Assembly: GCA_032622095.1 (NCBI GenBank)
Contig: CP136069.1
Coordinates: 122,998,126-123,062,125, forward strand
Length of the DNA stretch: 64,000 nt
From: Siphonodentalium dalli
Taxonomy: Eukaryota; Mollusca; Scaphopoda; Gadilida; Siphonodentaliidae
Reading direction: 5' to 3'
Part shown: positions 34,911 to 47,796 of the stretch, piece after piece
How the letters are laid out: each line of letters opens with the position of its first letter
Numbering within the stretch: the stretch's first letter is position 1
The notes under the pieces: model-generated
What the model was told of the DNA's origin: nothing
Database searches by the model: none
Seen by the model: the letters and a program-made list of their open reading frames with translations, nothing else
Translations under genes and position numbers: made by a program

Positions 34911-36328
34911 GAGTAATATTGCGAAGCTCGATTGCTCGAGCGCATGTGCGGGGGGGGGTCTTACATCAACATGGGACACTCAGACTATATTATCTATACA
35001 AGTGATGTGCATTATGTCCTGAGTTCCCCCGACTTAAGGCTAACCATTTAAACTTGTTTGTGTCTTCTGTGTCTATATATCTGAAAGGTGCTTCACGATT
35101 TCATATATAATTTCCTCAACAGAGATCCTTCGCCTGAATCCAGCCCGAGTCTATTAGAAGGGACATCTATACTACCGGGTTTACCATACACCATATGATT
35201 AGGGGGTGCTGTTCTTCTTTGTTAAATGAACGCCATCTTCTTAGTACACCAAAGCTAAAAGCTAATACTAAACTGACAAACACATATTCTCTATGTCAAC
35301 AACCAGTAATCAAACTAAATGAACTCACATATCGAACTCGGGTCTGGTAACACAAAAAAACAAAACAATTAAAACATATATATACCATCTTGTTATTATA
35401 ATAACGTGTGTAATTGTATGGGGAGAGGGGCTATCTAAGTTGTATAACTTGTGCCCCAATCCCAAACGATACAATAAAATCTGTTTAAACTAAAAACAAA
35501 TCAGTCAAGACTCATCACAATACCGGCGATAGAACTACTTCCGATGTAACAGTTCCTACACAGTGGTCATACTCGTGCATGCTTCTTTCGATTGAACACT
35601 ATTCTCATATAGCTAGACATTGGTCATCAAACCAACTTTTATTTAAAAGGTCACACGTTCGACATACGCTTGAAAGTCGCGTTGTCCTCAGTGTGTAACT
35701 TGCAAAGTCATAACACTAAACGTGCTTAAATATTTATATACTTTAAATATCGTGCTATTACTAATTTTTGTCAGGGACCTGTGATCAGATATTTCGACAA
35801 ATTCAAATATCATATACTGATATATGCTGCGAAAAGACAGTCAAACGACGAGACAACCGATCTATATATTGTATATATACGTCCGTTTCACCCTTCATTT
35901 GTTGAATTCTTATAGCACAATACCATTGTTGCTATCGTTCCCTGAGTTTTGGTAAAGCTCTCCAAGTTCCAAGGAATGTTCAATGTCGCTCAGCGCACTG
36001 GTTGTGTGTCGTGGTCAACACACGCTCAATTGTGATTGCCAGATAATCCCATAGTGTACGGTCAATTGTGCTCTAAGTCGGTCAGAGCATGCAAATAGAT
36101 CTATATACCAGAATAAATGTTGTGTTCGACTCGGTTGATTCTGATAAAGAACTATTCTTATGATCGAACCCTTACTTAGTGACGGTTTGTTAACTTAGGA
36201 AATACTCGGATAAAAATTTCAACAAACGGCTTTGTTGAACTTATGTATCTGAACATTTCCCACCAAGGAATAGGAATTCTGTTCGTCAGTCTGATCGTCT
36301 CTCCTGGTTAATCTATACCATTTATGAA
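34911..36328. other. no gene recognised
   Basis: AT-rich with a short G run at 34950. No repeat relation or exon noticed. Confidence 0.4.
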
Positions 36329-36847
36329 CAGGTCAGCCACCTCCTGAATTCAACTATTATAGCTATATATAACTATTATAGTTGAATTTGACAGTGTTAA
36401 ATCCACCAAGTCCCTTTTTTTTTGTGTGGAAACTATGGGATCGCGCATCCGAGTGAACAACCAAATTATACTCGGAGCAACATTACAGCAAATTTTCAGT
36501 CTCCCGATAATAAAAAAATATTTGCAACCTTTTGCCCTGGCTTAATAGACAAGGTTGCCTCTCTAAATGACATTACCATAATTAATGCATGATCACTCAA
36601 TCGGTCATGCATAACACAATTTAGATCAATTGGAATGTACCTTATCATGTGCCATCATGACTAATTTTCCGCACGAATTGAATCATAATATTTCGTCACA
36701 TAAACAAACATGGTACGGATTTATATGACACTGTTTTTAATAATGGTTTTGAAATAAGATGTTAGGTTATACCTCTTATATCGAATTCACAAAACAACGA
36801 TATTCATATTTACCTATTATAGTTGAATTCAGGATGTGCCTGACCTG
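36329..36847 (-). mobile_element. 519-bp inverted-repeat element, empty counterpart of 44.6-45.4 kb
   Basis: The ends CAGGTCAGCCACCTCCTGAA and the complement of TTCAGGATGTGCCTGACCTG are inverted repeats continuing through TTCAACTATTATAG. ATGAA flanks both ends (36324-36328 and 36848-36852). The body is the complement of 44585-45445 minus its insert. At the insertion point it has GACAGTGTTAAATCC, with a single TTAA. Superfamily unknown. Confidence 0.8.
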
Positions 36848-39800
36848 ATGAAGTTATTGTCCTATGACGTGTTGGCCCGTGCATTGTCATGCCGTCCTGT
36901 GTTAATATGGGGTTTAAGAAGAGAGTTATTATCAAACTATATGATATGCAGGGGGGGGGTGGTAAACAAATTGCAGGAATGTATGCCGGGGTGGGTGGCC
37001 CGAGGGGCAAAAAACGCGTTTTTTACACCCTCATGCAATTTTTTTACTAAAAACCTTTTGTGCCCTTATATGACATTTGTAACAGTTTAAAACATATTAT
37101 AATAATTTATAACTGCAAAATCACCATACTTATGTTACTGGGACCTCATATGGGCCTTAGGAGAGATGACATTAAGCTATATGGCATGTTGCATATGGGG
37201 CGGTGGGGTGAACAAATTCCTTCCTGACACCCTTCGGAAAGAAGCTTCGTTTCAATGACCAAATGAGCTTGAATCGGCGCTAAATGAAGACTCTGTCTAA
37301 GATCAAAATGTTTGCGAAGTCCAACAAAGGGGGCCACAGGTATCTCCGATGCTGAATATAGAGAGATTCTTTATTGCGAATTGTGAAATTTTGTGTATTC
37401 TGCACAATGACCTAGGTTTACAGATGATCAGCAATTTATAAAACTTTTTTGTTCAATTAAAACAGCTTCGGAAACAGGTTAAACTGTTATTTGAACTAAT
37501 TGAGATAATTCCCAGTCATAAGAGTGATATCAGTAGACTTTTTTAATGAGATTTTAGACCCATTTTAGTGGAAATTTGGGGGGGGGGGTCAATAAATTGG
37601 GACTAAACAATTTTATTTTTTTGCAGGTTTGGGGGTGGTGGGTGCCCGAAAATGCCAGATGCAAAAAAACGGCATACCTTTCCTTCAAACTCAGATTGAT
37701 TCAGTTTGCTTCCGAAAATAACTTCGTAATACACCTCTCGTAAAGTACTGTTTCTTGTCAGCCAATTTGGAGCCGTAATCAAGTCGTGTGCCTGATGTTT
37801 ATTGCCGCCATTTTGATTGAATTGAACCTCTCATCTGTTTGATCATAGTTTTATCCACAATGCTCCTCCCTATACCGATTTTGTAACCCCATTCTCCGAC
37901 AGACAACATTGTTCGACAACGTATCTCTCCATCTGACAAGACGTACCCACATTCCGTCCGTCAGTCCCCATGTACCATCCGTTCTCTTTTCGTTTCAGGG
38001 TAACTTCAGTTCCACTTTTCAGTATATATACGAAATATGATAAAATCGTTTAATGAATTAATGTACCTCGAAATAAAGTCAAATTAAAAATTATTTTCAA
38101 GTCAAAAGATAAATTTTGTAGTTTCTAGCTTTAGTAACATTCCGTCGAAAAATACTTGATATGCTAATGCACGGCTCAAAAACGGACCTACCATGTTGTT
38201 ATAACATTATTAGTTCTCTAAACTTTCCACACAGGAGTGAGACACACGTTCTTTGTTGTTACTCATTCGCAAATGATTATGGGTTTAAAAAGGGTAAAAG
38301 AATGTTTTCAGGGAAAAAAACCAACAAGCACGTCAAGTAGAAAATAGAACGGGAAGAATATTCATCTCTTGGTCTAACATATAAGAACCACAAAAAGTCC
38401 ACTAAATGTTGCTTAGAAAATTAAAATATGATAAAAGCTTCAACCTGTTTTATCTTCCTACATATTCCATGCTACGAATTCATGAGTTTAAGTGAAGTGG
38501 TTCAATTAGAGCGACGAATACTAATTGTGTATAGTTCGGTGTATGTATACATGTAGTTATAACAATGATTGTGATTTTCGGGTGGCTGCTCCATGGGGAA
38601 TCTTGAAGAATTTAACATAAAATTGGCATATTCACACTCTTATATAATTAACTCTGGCATAAATAATCCTGGATACTTTGGTAACTCAATTCTAATGTAG
38701 TCATAATATAGAATTTATTAGTTTAATAGCTTATTACCAATTATGAATATCCGGATGGTATTAATATATGTTATTATAGTGTACTGATATAAGTCTACTT
38801 CGAACCCATGATTATGCTACAAAAACGAAAAACAAATAACCACAATAATTTACTTTCCATGACGATATGCTACTTTAAATGGTTGTATCATTTGTATTTC
38901 GTCCCTCTCACGGGTGCCCTTGCCAATGGCCATACACATGAACACCGAAATCGGGGGAAATTAAAAAAAAATTATTATGTCTTCACGGCTCCTGACACGA
39001 CTTTCATCAACAACAAAGATAACAACAACAAAATGTCTGTTGAAACTTGTTTTGAAGGCACGTTTGTGTTACACATATTTCACTATAAAATTAATTTAAA
39101 AGATAAATGTTCTATCGAAACACATGTAGACATTATAGATGTAATCTAAAATTATAGCAATAATATGTTGACTGATCTGTCTCATTCAAATGATTTAATG
39201 AGGCACCTTATCTTTAATAATATTCAAATCAAGGGAAATAATAACGTAATTTGTGGACACGAAATATTCCGTGTGACTTGCTTCTGAATGTTTAAATCTT
39301 GTTTTTTTTTTCAAAGCACAAAATGCCCAGTTGTAAATGTTCTGACCATATAGATTGTGGTGATGTTGACAGTTTGAAAGCTTGATATAGACACCCCCCC
39401 CCCCCCGAAACGAAGACCCTATATTCGCATCACTGCCCATAACACAACACTAGCGATAAATTCGCATACAGGACCTACCAACATTGCATCATCACAACTA
39501 ATCTACCAGAGTTGGTCAAAGGAAAATGCCTACTTACCATATTTCTGATTTTCAATTAGCTTTTCCACATCACACTATATATCCAGACTATTGAAAGTCA
39601 ACAATTAACAACAAGAATTTTACATCATACTCTTGAACACTTAATACTTATGTATTATGGGTCGATAAGATTAAACGAATTGATTGTGAATTATTCTCGC
39701 ATCCAATCGAAAAATCAGTTTTCAGCAACAAGAATATTAGAGCATAGTCTTCAACGTGTTCAGAACTCTGAAAAAAAATTCACATATCCAACTGTATCCA

Positions 39801-40110
39801 ATCGAAAATTAGAAATCACCAAGAATATTTTAGAACATATATAGTCTTGATGTGTTTCACTTTACTTTGGAAATCATTGTCTTACTGTGACTCACGTCAT
39901 ATATTCCCGACCAATGTGTAAAGCTTAAAGCTGATCGATACCTGTTTGGCAAGGAATGTCGATTGGTCCCATGCACGAGGAACAATATATGCAGATTCTA
40001 AATTATTTACCCCCGTCGTGTCCTGTCGCCTCGACTGCCTTTTGTCTGTCGTCTCATAAATGAACGCAATCATCGAAGTGGGTATACACGCGAACTAACA
40101 TACATTTTAT
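36848..40110. other. no gene recognised; G-rich repeat fragments
   Basis: At 36950-37040 and 37575-37680, runs of 9-10 G followed by GGTGGTAAAC or GGTCAATAAATT with GGGTGGGTGG words resemble 18.0 kb. A C run lies at 39394-39406. The frame 38808-39149 has no recognisable features. The rest holds nothing I could identify. Confidence 0.4.
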
Positions 40111-40188
40111 AAAAGCATGTAAAACAACTATCATCAACAAGTACATGTAAAAAAGATAACTTTCGTTCTTAGTTTCATTATTAATAAC

Positions 40189-40966
40189 GCTGAAGGGGTC
40201 ACTCTCACCAAAACAGTGCTGAAGGGTACACAGGTTTTGAAATCTCATTGTAAATGACGTTCATTTTTCGTATCTGCCATGATTTCTGTTAGAGAATAAT
40301 TGTTTACGTTTCAGTGAACATTAAAGACACGGTTGGCCTTGGCGGTGGGTATGCTGTGAAAATATCTCCACCCGTCAAAAACCGCCACAAACAGAAAGAA
40401 CATCAAAATGTAGATAGACTTTGTCCGTATACAAATAAGAAATATCGCATAAACAGTATGTTATGGTCATATGTTTGACCATTGTTATGTAAACAAACGC
40501 ATAAAAAGTAACTTTTCTGGTGTTTGTTTATATTATGATGGTAAACATAAAGAGCGTTCTTTGTTGGTGAATACCTGATATGGAACTAATAAAGAGCGTT
40601 TATGCCATTTGTGTGTGATTAGCCAGCAGCATTGTGCTGTCTTCTGTAAAACAATCAGGCTCTAGCTTAGGTAAACTATAGTAGGTCTTTATGATAACAT
40701 GCTGTTTACGCGATGGTCGTGGTATATATGAACGAAACTGTATGCGTTTGAATGTTTTTCTGTTTACGGTGTTTGGAACAAATATGAATATTTTCGACAA
40801 TTAAGGCCGCACGTGCCTTTAAAATTAACTGAAACAATGTACTAATGGGCGCCAGACTTTCAGAAACACAGTTTAAGTAACGATGTTAGTGCCATGTACA
40901 CCCTTCATCACATTTTCAAACCATGTGTACCCTTCAGCACTTTTTGGTGAGAGTGACCCCTTCAGC
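40189..40966 (+). mobile_element. GCTGAAGGGG element with 9-bp target duplication, itself interrupted
   Basis: The ends GCTGAAGGGGTCACTCTCAC and the complement of GTGAGAGTGACCCCTTCAGC are inverted repeats running on through a second TGCTGAAGGGTACACA block. ATTAATAAC flanks it at 40180-40188 and 40967-40975. Removing the 494-bp TTAA insert and one TTAA leaves about 280 bp alignable to 58784-59107. A 9-bp duplication is typical of Mutator-like elements; no transposase is present. Confidence 0.85.
40325..40818 (+). mobile_element. 494-bp TTAA-flanked MITE, copy 2, inserted in the GCTGAAGGGG element
   Basis: TTAA at 40321-40324 and 40819-40822. The empty counterpart at 58.92 kb reads AAACTAAAATGAACTGAA where this one has ACA-TTAA, insert, TTAA-AATTAACTGAA, so exactly four bases were duplicated. 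It is the reverse complement of 16828-17320 (493 bp). Contains AACATAAAGAGCGTTC twice in related form. Non-coding. Confidence 0.88.
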
Positions 40967-41340
40967 ATTAATAACTCTTCAATAACGAGATTTCGCATAT
41001 TTGTAAAAATTACTTTTGCAGTTGAATTAGTGCCCAAAGTCCAATTAGATACCAAATTGTAATCAAACATGACGGTAAATATTGGAAAAGGTCAAACCAT
41101 TGCAAAATATTCTGAAAATCATATTCAGACTAAACTATTTGAACTTACTACGGGATTAGAGATGTTTGTTGACAAACCAATGTAAGAGTTTTGTTTACAC
41201 ACAATGGTTTCAACACTCAAACTGTCGTTATTTGAGAACGATCAACAATGAAATATAAGAACAAAGTTTATCTGTTTCTCCATGTTATTCTTGGTGGTGA
41301 TGTTTTATAGATTTTATATTCCTTTGCATATTTACCCACT

Positions 41341-43243
41341 ACGATTGCCTTGGGTACCTTTAAAGCACACGTTACAGGTGTATTTTGTTTCTAGTTCACG
41401 TGCTGATATTCACACAATTGACGACAATGTGTTGTAGCCATTCTTACCTGGTGGTCCTGGTCGGGAACTACAAACTTACCCCTAATTCGTCCAGCTCTCA
41501 CCATTCAACACAATTCAGTAAAATCTATTGCTGATGCACAACTGTTTATTGTAATCGAGCGCACTCTCAACATTTTGATTTGGATCGCACCAGATGATGG
41601 TATACACTCAGAAGTTAACCCTTCAATAAGCCCCGTTCTTCGTTATTCGCCATCGAAAACACCGTGATGGACTGTGACATTCATATCAATGGTATTTTTT
41701 TTTAATTTATCAGAGTTTGGTCAACATATGCATCTTTATTAATCATGGTTGATAAACCTTGGTGGACTGCTTTTGAGACTTCATTGTTTACCTTATGAAT
41801 GTCCTAACATTGACCGTTGAGGTATTGTCACCAATGTGAACAAACATTGCCGCCATTACTGGTTTTGAACGATAATTACCTACCGCTTTGTAAGAAAATG
41901 TCCAATATCTCCCACGAATCCACACGATCGTCGATGTCGCGCTAAATATCCAACAATAAGTGTCACATGATGCACTTAAATGAGTTAACATTATAATATC
42001 ACCTGTTTATGAAGTTGTAAACGACCTTTTCTCTCAACATTCTCTCTCTAAATTCAAAATCATCTTCCCTCCGCATGCGCACTCAGCTTCCAATCCAATA
42101 CTTGAGGATAACCACAATCATTATGCTTTCTCATTTCTCGAATTGTTTTTTATTGCTTTGTCTTTTGTCTTTCTGCTTTGTTTTGTTTGTTTTCTTGGTT
42201 GTAAATTAGCTTATTTTGTATGTGTTCTAGTCTCCTGAGCTTCATATTTTGTATTCCTGTGGAACGACTAAATGCTTGCATATATGTTATGTACTAATGG
42301 GCATTTATAGTTCTGTATTCACTTTGTTTACACGTCTGCAACCCTTGTGGCATTGCATGAAGCTTTTCGTCTAAGGGAAGAAACCAGAACTATTAATACC
42401 GTTGAAATATGTGGCCTGGTCGACCGCCATAAATAATTGTATATTCACCTTCGCCTATTTACAGACATGTTTACACTCACCATCTTCCAGAAACTATACC
42501 GATATGTTGTTTTCTTTTTCAAAAAGTTTACCGCGACACACAATTTCTCAAACGTTTAAATCAAAGACTGCTTCGATGACTCAATGTTGACGAAATCTAA
42601 GTTCCAAATTCACGTATGATAAAATGCCAATGCAGTGCAATTCTCCAACACAGATTACGATATATCCAAACTGACTGCTTCCAATGCTGTTCTGTTCCAC
42701 ACACAAAAAGGTCTTTTTTTCCGGGTTTGAATAATTGATCTCAGCACTTCATGTGTCCTTTGTTGTCACCAGTTCTGATACTCTTTGTTGTCGCTCGCTG
42801 ACATCGCGTCGATATTCAGGTTGTTGTCTTTTATGTTGCATTGAACTTCAAACCGAGAGTTCCTATTAGGCGCACTTTGCTCATTGTCCTATATCCAATA
42901 TATAAATGCAATGTCGTGATATATAGATATGTTGGGCGTGTTATGTTCAGAGACTGTGTGTCCCCTGCCATCGATGATTTGTTTCTGTCTAATACTGCGT
43001 TGTTTCCGAGACCTCTGCATTTAAAGTATGTCTGATGTGTTATTATTGTGGCACTATCCAGTTTATGGTATGACAATAGTGTATGTCAGAGCAGCGTAAG
43101 CACATATCGTATAGGAATAGTACTGGCAACAACTATGTTAAAGTTAGTTAGCCAAATAGGTTATGGTACAGTGGTGTTAATTATTATATCCTAAGCCGTC
43201 AATAGGTTAAACTGATTTAAAATGTGTTATCATAAGTCAATTT
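41341..43243. other. no gene recognised
   Basis: Short frames on both strands with no motif, including the overlapping pair at 42831-43076. No repeat copies noticed. Confidence 0.4.
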
Positions 43244-43252
43244 GACTAAGAG

Positions 43253-43869
43253 TCCACGAATGCACGTTGATTATATGGGACGTGGCTAGAGGAATAAGAG
43301 TCCGTGAATGCACGTTGATTATATGGGACGTGGCTAGAGGAATAAGAGTCCGTGAATGCACGTTGATTATATGGGACGTGGCTAGAGGAATAAGAGTCCG
43401 TGAATGCACGTTGATTATATGGGACGTGGCTAGAGGAATAAGAGTCCGTGAATGCACGTTGATTATATGGGACGTGGCTAGAGGAATAAGAGTCCGTGAA
43501 TGCACGTTGATTATATGGGACGTGGCTAGAGGAATAAGAGTCCGTGAATGCACGTTGATTATATGGGACGTGGCTAGAGGAATAAGAGTCCGTGAATGCA
43601 CGTTGATTATATGGGACGTGGCTAGAGGAATAAGAGTCCGTGAATGCACGTTGATTATATGGGACGTGGCTAGAGGAATAAGAGTCCGTGAATGCACGTT
43701 GATTATATGGGACGTGGCTAGAGGAATAAGAGTCCGTGAATGCACGTTGATTATATGGGACGTGGCTAGAGGAATAAGAGTCCGTGAATGCACGTTGATT
43801 ATATGGGACGTGGCTAGAGGAATAAGAGTCCGTGAATGCACGTTGATTATATGGGGCGTGGCTAGAGGA
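43253..43869 (+). repeat. nearly perfect 48-bp tandem array, 12.85 units
   Basis: Units start at 43253, 43301 and every 48 bp to 43829. The internal units read identically. The first differs at TCCACGAATG for TCCGTGAATG, and the last has GGGGCGTGG for GGGACGTGG. Because 48 is divisible by three and the unit has no stop in three of six frames, frames of 217-236 residues appear on both strands, for example the + unit IIWDVARGIRVRECTL. There is no start context, splice site or unique coding flank, so I call it a satellite, not a gene. Confidence 0.92.
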
Positions 43870-44180
43870 TCTCTGTTGGGGGACAATGGGGGTGTCCAAC
43901 TTGAAATTCCCAACTTACTGCACCCCCTTGAACCAGATCAACGTTCCAAAAATTGCAATTTGCACCCTTACCCTTAGTTTTGGAATATTCCAACTGGTAC
44001 CTCAAGCTTTCCAATTGTTGAACATTTCCAAACCTGACGCCTGACATTAAGGTCATAAATTATTCAATTGATGGCCATTAAAGTCGAACACTTCGATCGA
44101 AAGTAGGCAAATTTACAACTGTTTCCAAAAAAAACATATTTTCAACTGTTGTGTCAACCATGAAATTTCCAACTTGCAAA
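43870..44180 (+). repeat. AATTCCCAACTT-type dispersed repeat (copy 1)
   Basis: GTCCAACTTGAAATTCCCAA, CACCCCCTTGAACCAGATCA, TTTGCACC and TTGGAATATTCCAACTGGTA occur in the order of 60336-60475. Further AATTTCCAACT words lie to about 44175. No frame or terminal repeat explains it. Confidence 0.6.
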
Positions 44181-44584
44181 TTAATTTATGGCATATATTT
44201 GCTCGTGTACTTTGAATCGAGCTTCACATTCATCACGTTCTAATCGTGAATAAGCAGAAGAACTGTAACTATGTTACTGTACTCTCGCATGATGGCGTGT
44301 TGTGATACACGCTGGTATGCAAATGACTTCATATCCCTATCGACAAGTAAATTAATTTCGTGAGGTTCATTGGCTCTATGCACATTTTGTTTTTGTGGTT
44401 GGAGTGTAGATTAGTCTGAATATCTTTAATTCTCTGTCAGAGATGTTAATCGGGGGCTCATTGCCTAAAATGTGCAGACATGAACATTATGGACAAGTTG
44501 TGGTATAAAGTGCACATTTTGAAAAACAATGTGGAAGGTATAACAAACAAACTGGATTGTAAACACAAATAAAGATTGCATCGA
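44181..44584. other. no gene recognised
   Basis: Nothing seen between the dispersed repeat and the nested element. Confidence 0.4.
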
Positions 44585-44974
44585 CAGGTCACGCACATCC
44601 TGAATTCAACTATTATAGTTATGTTCAGCTATAATAGGTAAATATGAATATCGTCGTTCTTTTGTGAATTCGATACAAGAGGCATAGCCCAACATCTTAT
44701 TTCAAAAATAAAAATTATTATGATGGCAGTCAACTAACATTCAAATGGTCTAAATTGTGTTATGAATGACCGATTGAGTGATCATGGTAATGCCATTCAG
44801 AAAGACAACCTTGTGTATTAATTAAAATAAGCCCGCGCAAAAGGTTGCAAAACAATTTTTATCAGGAAACTGAAAATTTTCTATAATGTTGCTACGAGTA
44901 TAAATAGGCTGTGCACTCGGATGCGCGATCCCATTGTTTCCACACAAAAAAAAACAGGGAAATGGTTGATTTAA

Positions 44975-45373
44975 CCCTTTCAGTGCCAGGGGCCGATTTT
45001 TTATTTTTTTTGGTTGAATTTGTTTTGGGTATGGTTAAGCATGCTATAGCAAATTTAAAAACAAACTGGATAAAATCTTAGGGACATGTTATAACTCAAA
45101 ACTATCACCAAGTATTCATACTAATAATTTTGATGCCCATGAAAAACGTAAGATTCCCTGGTAAAAAACCTACAAAATAAGTCTGTTAATATAAGAAAAA
45201 ATTATTAAAATTGTAAAAAATTGTAAAAAATAATAACAAATGATAAAAAATTGTTAGGCCAATGCATTCTCTTATATATGCGAGGCGACCTATGGTCGAC
45301 TCGCATATATAAGAGAATGCATTGGCACAGGGTATATGAGTTGATACAAAAATCGGACCTGGCACTGAAAGGG
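44975..45373 (+). mobile_element. 399-bp piggyBac-like MITE with one 67-bp hairpin
   Basis: TTAA at 44971-44974 and 45374-45377. Inverted ends CCCTTTCAGTGCCAGG and the complement of CCTGGCACTGAAAGGG continue to GGNCCGATTTTT. The 36.4-kb empty site proves duplication of TTAA. The hairpin at 45259-45325 is the same as the pair in 30554-30945, followed by the same GCACAGGG, but the outer sequences differ, so the two MITEs are sister families. Confidence 0.88.
45259..45325. repeat. 67-bp near-perfect hairpin (copy 3)
   Basis: Same orientation and centre (GGCGACCTATGGTCGAC) as 30852-30918. Confidence 0.9.
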
Positions 45374-45445
45374 TTAACTTTGTCAAATTGAACTATAATA
45401 GTTAAATATAGCTATAATAGTTGAGTTCAGGATGTGTCTGACCTG

Positions 45446-47796
45446 ATCAACCTTTACTTTCGTTATTTCAGTGTAACTACTTCATTTGTATGTACTGCGT
45501 TTATCGACACTCTTTGAAGTATAGGAGAACTCTGTGCACAAGTCAGGCTAATATTCTTATCACAGCGCCGCTTTTACTTGGGATTGAGTCCACTATATTG
45601 AATCTAAATTAGTGATTGTGTTGCATACTAATCTAGTTCGATATAATCAATCTGGTGGCCCATAGGGACACGGTTATTTCTCGTCATGGTGGCATTCTGT
45701 GGTTTTTATAACGAGCTACATTGTCTTCCTAGTCTGTGTTCGACCCTGCAGGAATATTTTTCTAATGAACTGTCATGTCAAACTAGTCTGGTATGATCGA
45801 TGAATGGCCTCTATATATCTGTTGTATAGTATGTTTCTCTATTCAAGTATGTGGCGACAGTGAGTTGAGTTTATCACTCTTAGCGTTAGTCATAAGTTTC
45901 AACAGTTGGGATTTTCATTATTTTTAATCAACAGCTGTCAGATATTTCTCAGAAATTTCGGATCGAAATTTGGTTAAGATTGTTCTGATATTTGACTCTT
46001 CCGACCAATTATTACATAATAAAATATGTCGTGTTTGGAACAATATCCAAATATATTCTTACGTTCAGTATAACATTTTAGTCTGAACTTGTCATCATGC
46101 AGTTGGAAAACAGTCAAATTGACCAAGTTATCGATAAATTGTTTTTTTTTTATTCATCTCGTAGATAGGTGCCAAACAATGAAAGATTGTGAATCAAACC
46201 AAATCGAAAACCTTATGTATACCATATAGATTATATAGGAGGGTAATACTTGATGTTTCTATTTCCTTGGACACGTGGTATGGACCCGAATTCAAGATGG
46301 CCGCCTGTAAACAACGTTATTTATAGAAAAAACATTGATTAATTCCACGACGTCATACGCGTGGTCTCTACAGAGGCCCGTCGGGTTATAGCCGTTCTAC
46401 GTTTGACCTATATTGAGGCCCGTCCGTTTCAAAGGGTTAAAGAAATGCCATGACTCTCAGTATACTGACATAAGCCATTTATATAATGCCGTCTTAATAA
46501 CACGGCTTCATGTAATGTACGATCTATTCCATTGTAGGCTTAACTGATTATTTTATTTCACAGTGCATTAAAGCTTATTCCGTTAACATGTTTTAGCCAT
46601 AATGTGAACATAGACCATGGAATTAATTTCTTAGCAGAAATCCTTAATACGTATGGGTATTGTGTGTGATCTTGTGGGGTAATTAGAAAATGTACTCTCA
46701 TAAACTGTAGCAATTGACTATGGCTAGGCTTCGGGTGTCATGCGATTATTGCCTGTGAGATTGAGAGCTGTGCACGGGGTTCCAAATATCTAGTTACAAC
46801 AATATTTTAAAAAAGAAATTTAATGTTACATCACTATTACCTTCGTTCCTCTATTTGGGGAAATGAAAATTTTGGTTTCCACGGGGAGGCGTAGTTGGAT
46901 ATCTAAGATGGCCACCTCGTCGACAACCAGGACCCTATATAGCTATAGTCACATCCATGTGTATGAAATGCCTCAAATGCGGGTGGGTGTGCACCACAAC
47001 TGCAACTTTTGAATAAATTATCATCAGTGTTCATAAATTGTCATTTTAGAGGTCTTCGTCTAACTCGAGAGATTCAAAGAAAATCCAATTCTTTATAAAC
47101 ATTCAAGTAAGTATATATGTTCTTGGACGTTTCCGTTCAAAGACGACTTGGTTCTACGGTGCGGAGTTACTGTTCAATATTAGTTCACACAATGTTGTTC
47201 GTCTTGATCGTGTTCATAGAATGTGCATAAACAAATATTCAAGGACTTCCAACTAGGTCTAAAACTGCTATGGCACTTTGTTTAGTTGGTATCCCACTTC
47301 TTATGGATTACATAGAAAAGAGTAAACTTTCAATGTTTCGGTCGTCTCACATTGCAAAAAACAGTTCGGGAAATTTTCCTGATGCGCTTGTTAGATGCTA
47401 CTTTCGGTAGCTCGAAAGCAACTTCATTTTCATCCGACCTGCGTACTCTGATCTATAATGTATGGTATACTTGCACACGTAAACCAACGTATGGTAATGT
47501 ATAAGTGGCCATATAACTATGGTGCATGTTTTGTAGGTCTAGGCTGGGGAAGTGGGCCATCTCGGTGCACAGTAATGTGTAAATATGTTCGTTTCTACTG
47601 TACTGTATACTGTTCTTTTTCTATGTTTTTGTTATGTCATTCATGTAACTCTTTATATGATGGAGGATAGAAATAAATACATTTATATATAGCAAATTAG
47701 CGGGACCGATTAATTGGAGGCATTGTGACCACTGACCGGTCGCACTAGTTAGCTCCATTCCGTTTTCGACTATATATATAGCCAGCCATTGTATCG
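45446..47796. other. no gene recognised
   Basis: CAAGATGGCCGCC near 46292 and TAAGATGGCCACC near 46902 recall the GCCATCTTGG words elsewhere. AAAGGGTTAA near 46431 resembles a lone CCCTTT terminus. Frames are short. Confidence 0.4.

Larger units (their letters stand above)
40111..41340 (+). mobile_element. outer element carrying two nested insertions
   Basis: 40111-40188 plus 40976-41340 together equal the complement of 30103-30549. It starts near AAGCATGTAAAACAACTATC and ends near ATTTACCCACT. The insertion site ATTAATAAC is duplicated around the middle element. Type of the outer element is undetermined. Confidence 0.75.
44585..45445 (+). mobile_element. CAGGTCA-type element interrupted by a piggyBac-like MITE
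   Basis: The ends CAGGTCACGCACATCCTGAA and the complement of GTTCAGGATGTGTCTGACCT are inverted. The flanks ATCGA (44580-44584) and ATCAA (45446-45450) nearly match, as a 5-bp duplication. Minus the 399-bp insert and one TTAA, about 458 bp align to the complement of 36329-36847. Confidence 0.8.

Noticed and set aside
43253..43869. CRISPR-like array
   Set aside because: The units are contiguous identical repeats without variable spacers, and the DNA is eukaryotic.
43230..43977. Long open frames of 217-236 residues on both strands, the + one resembling WD-repeat strands
   Set aside because: They are translations of a near-perfect 48-bp tandem array. A WD repeat is about 40 residues, not 16, and no coding flank or splice site is present.
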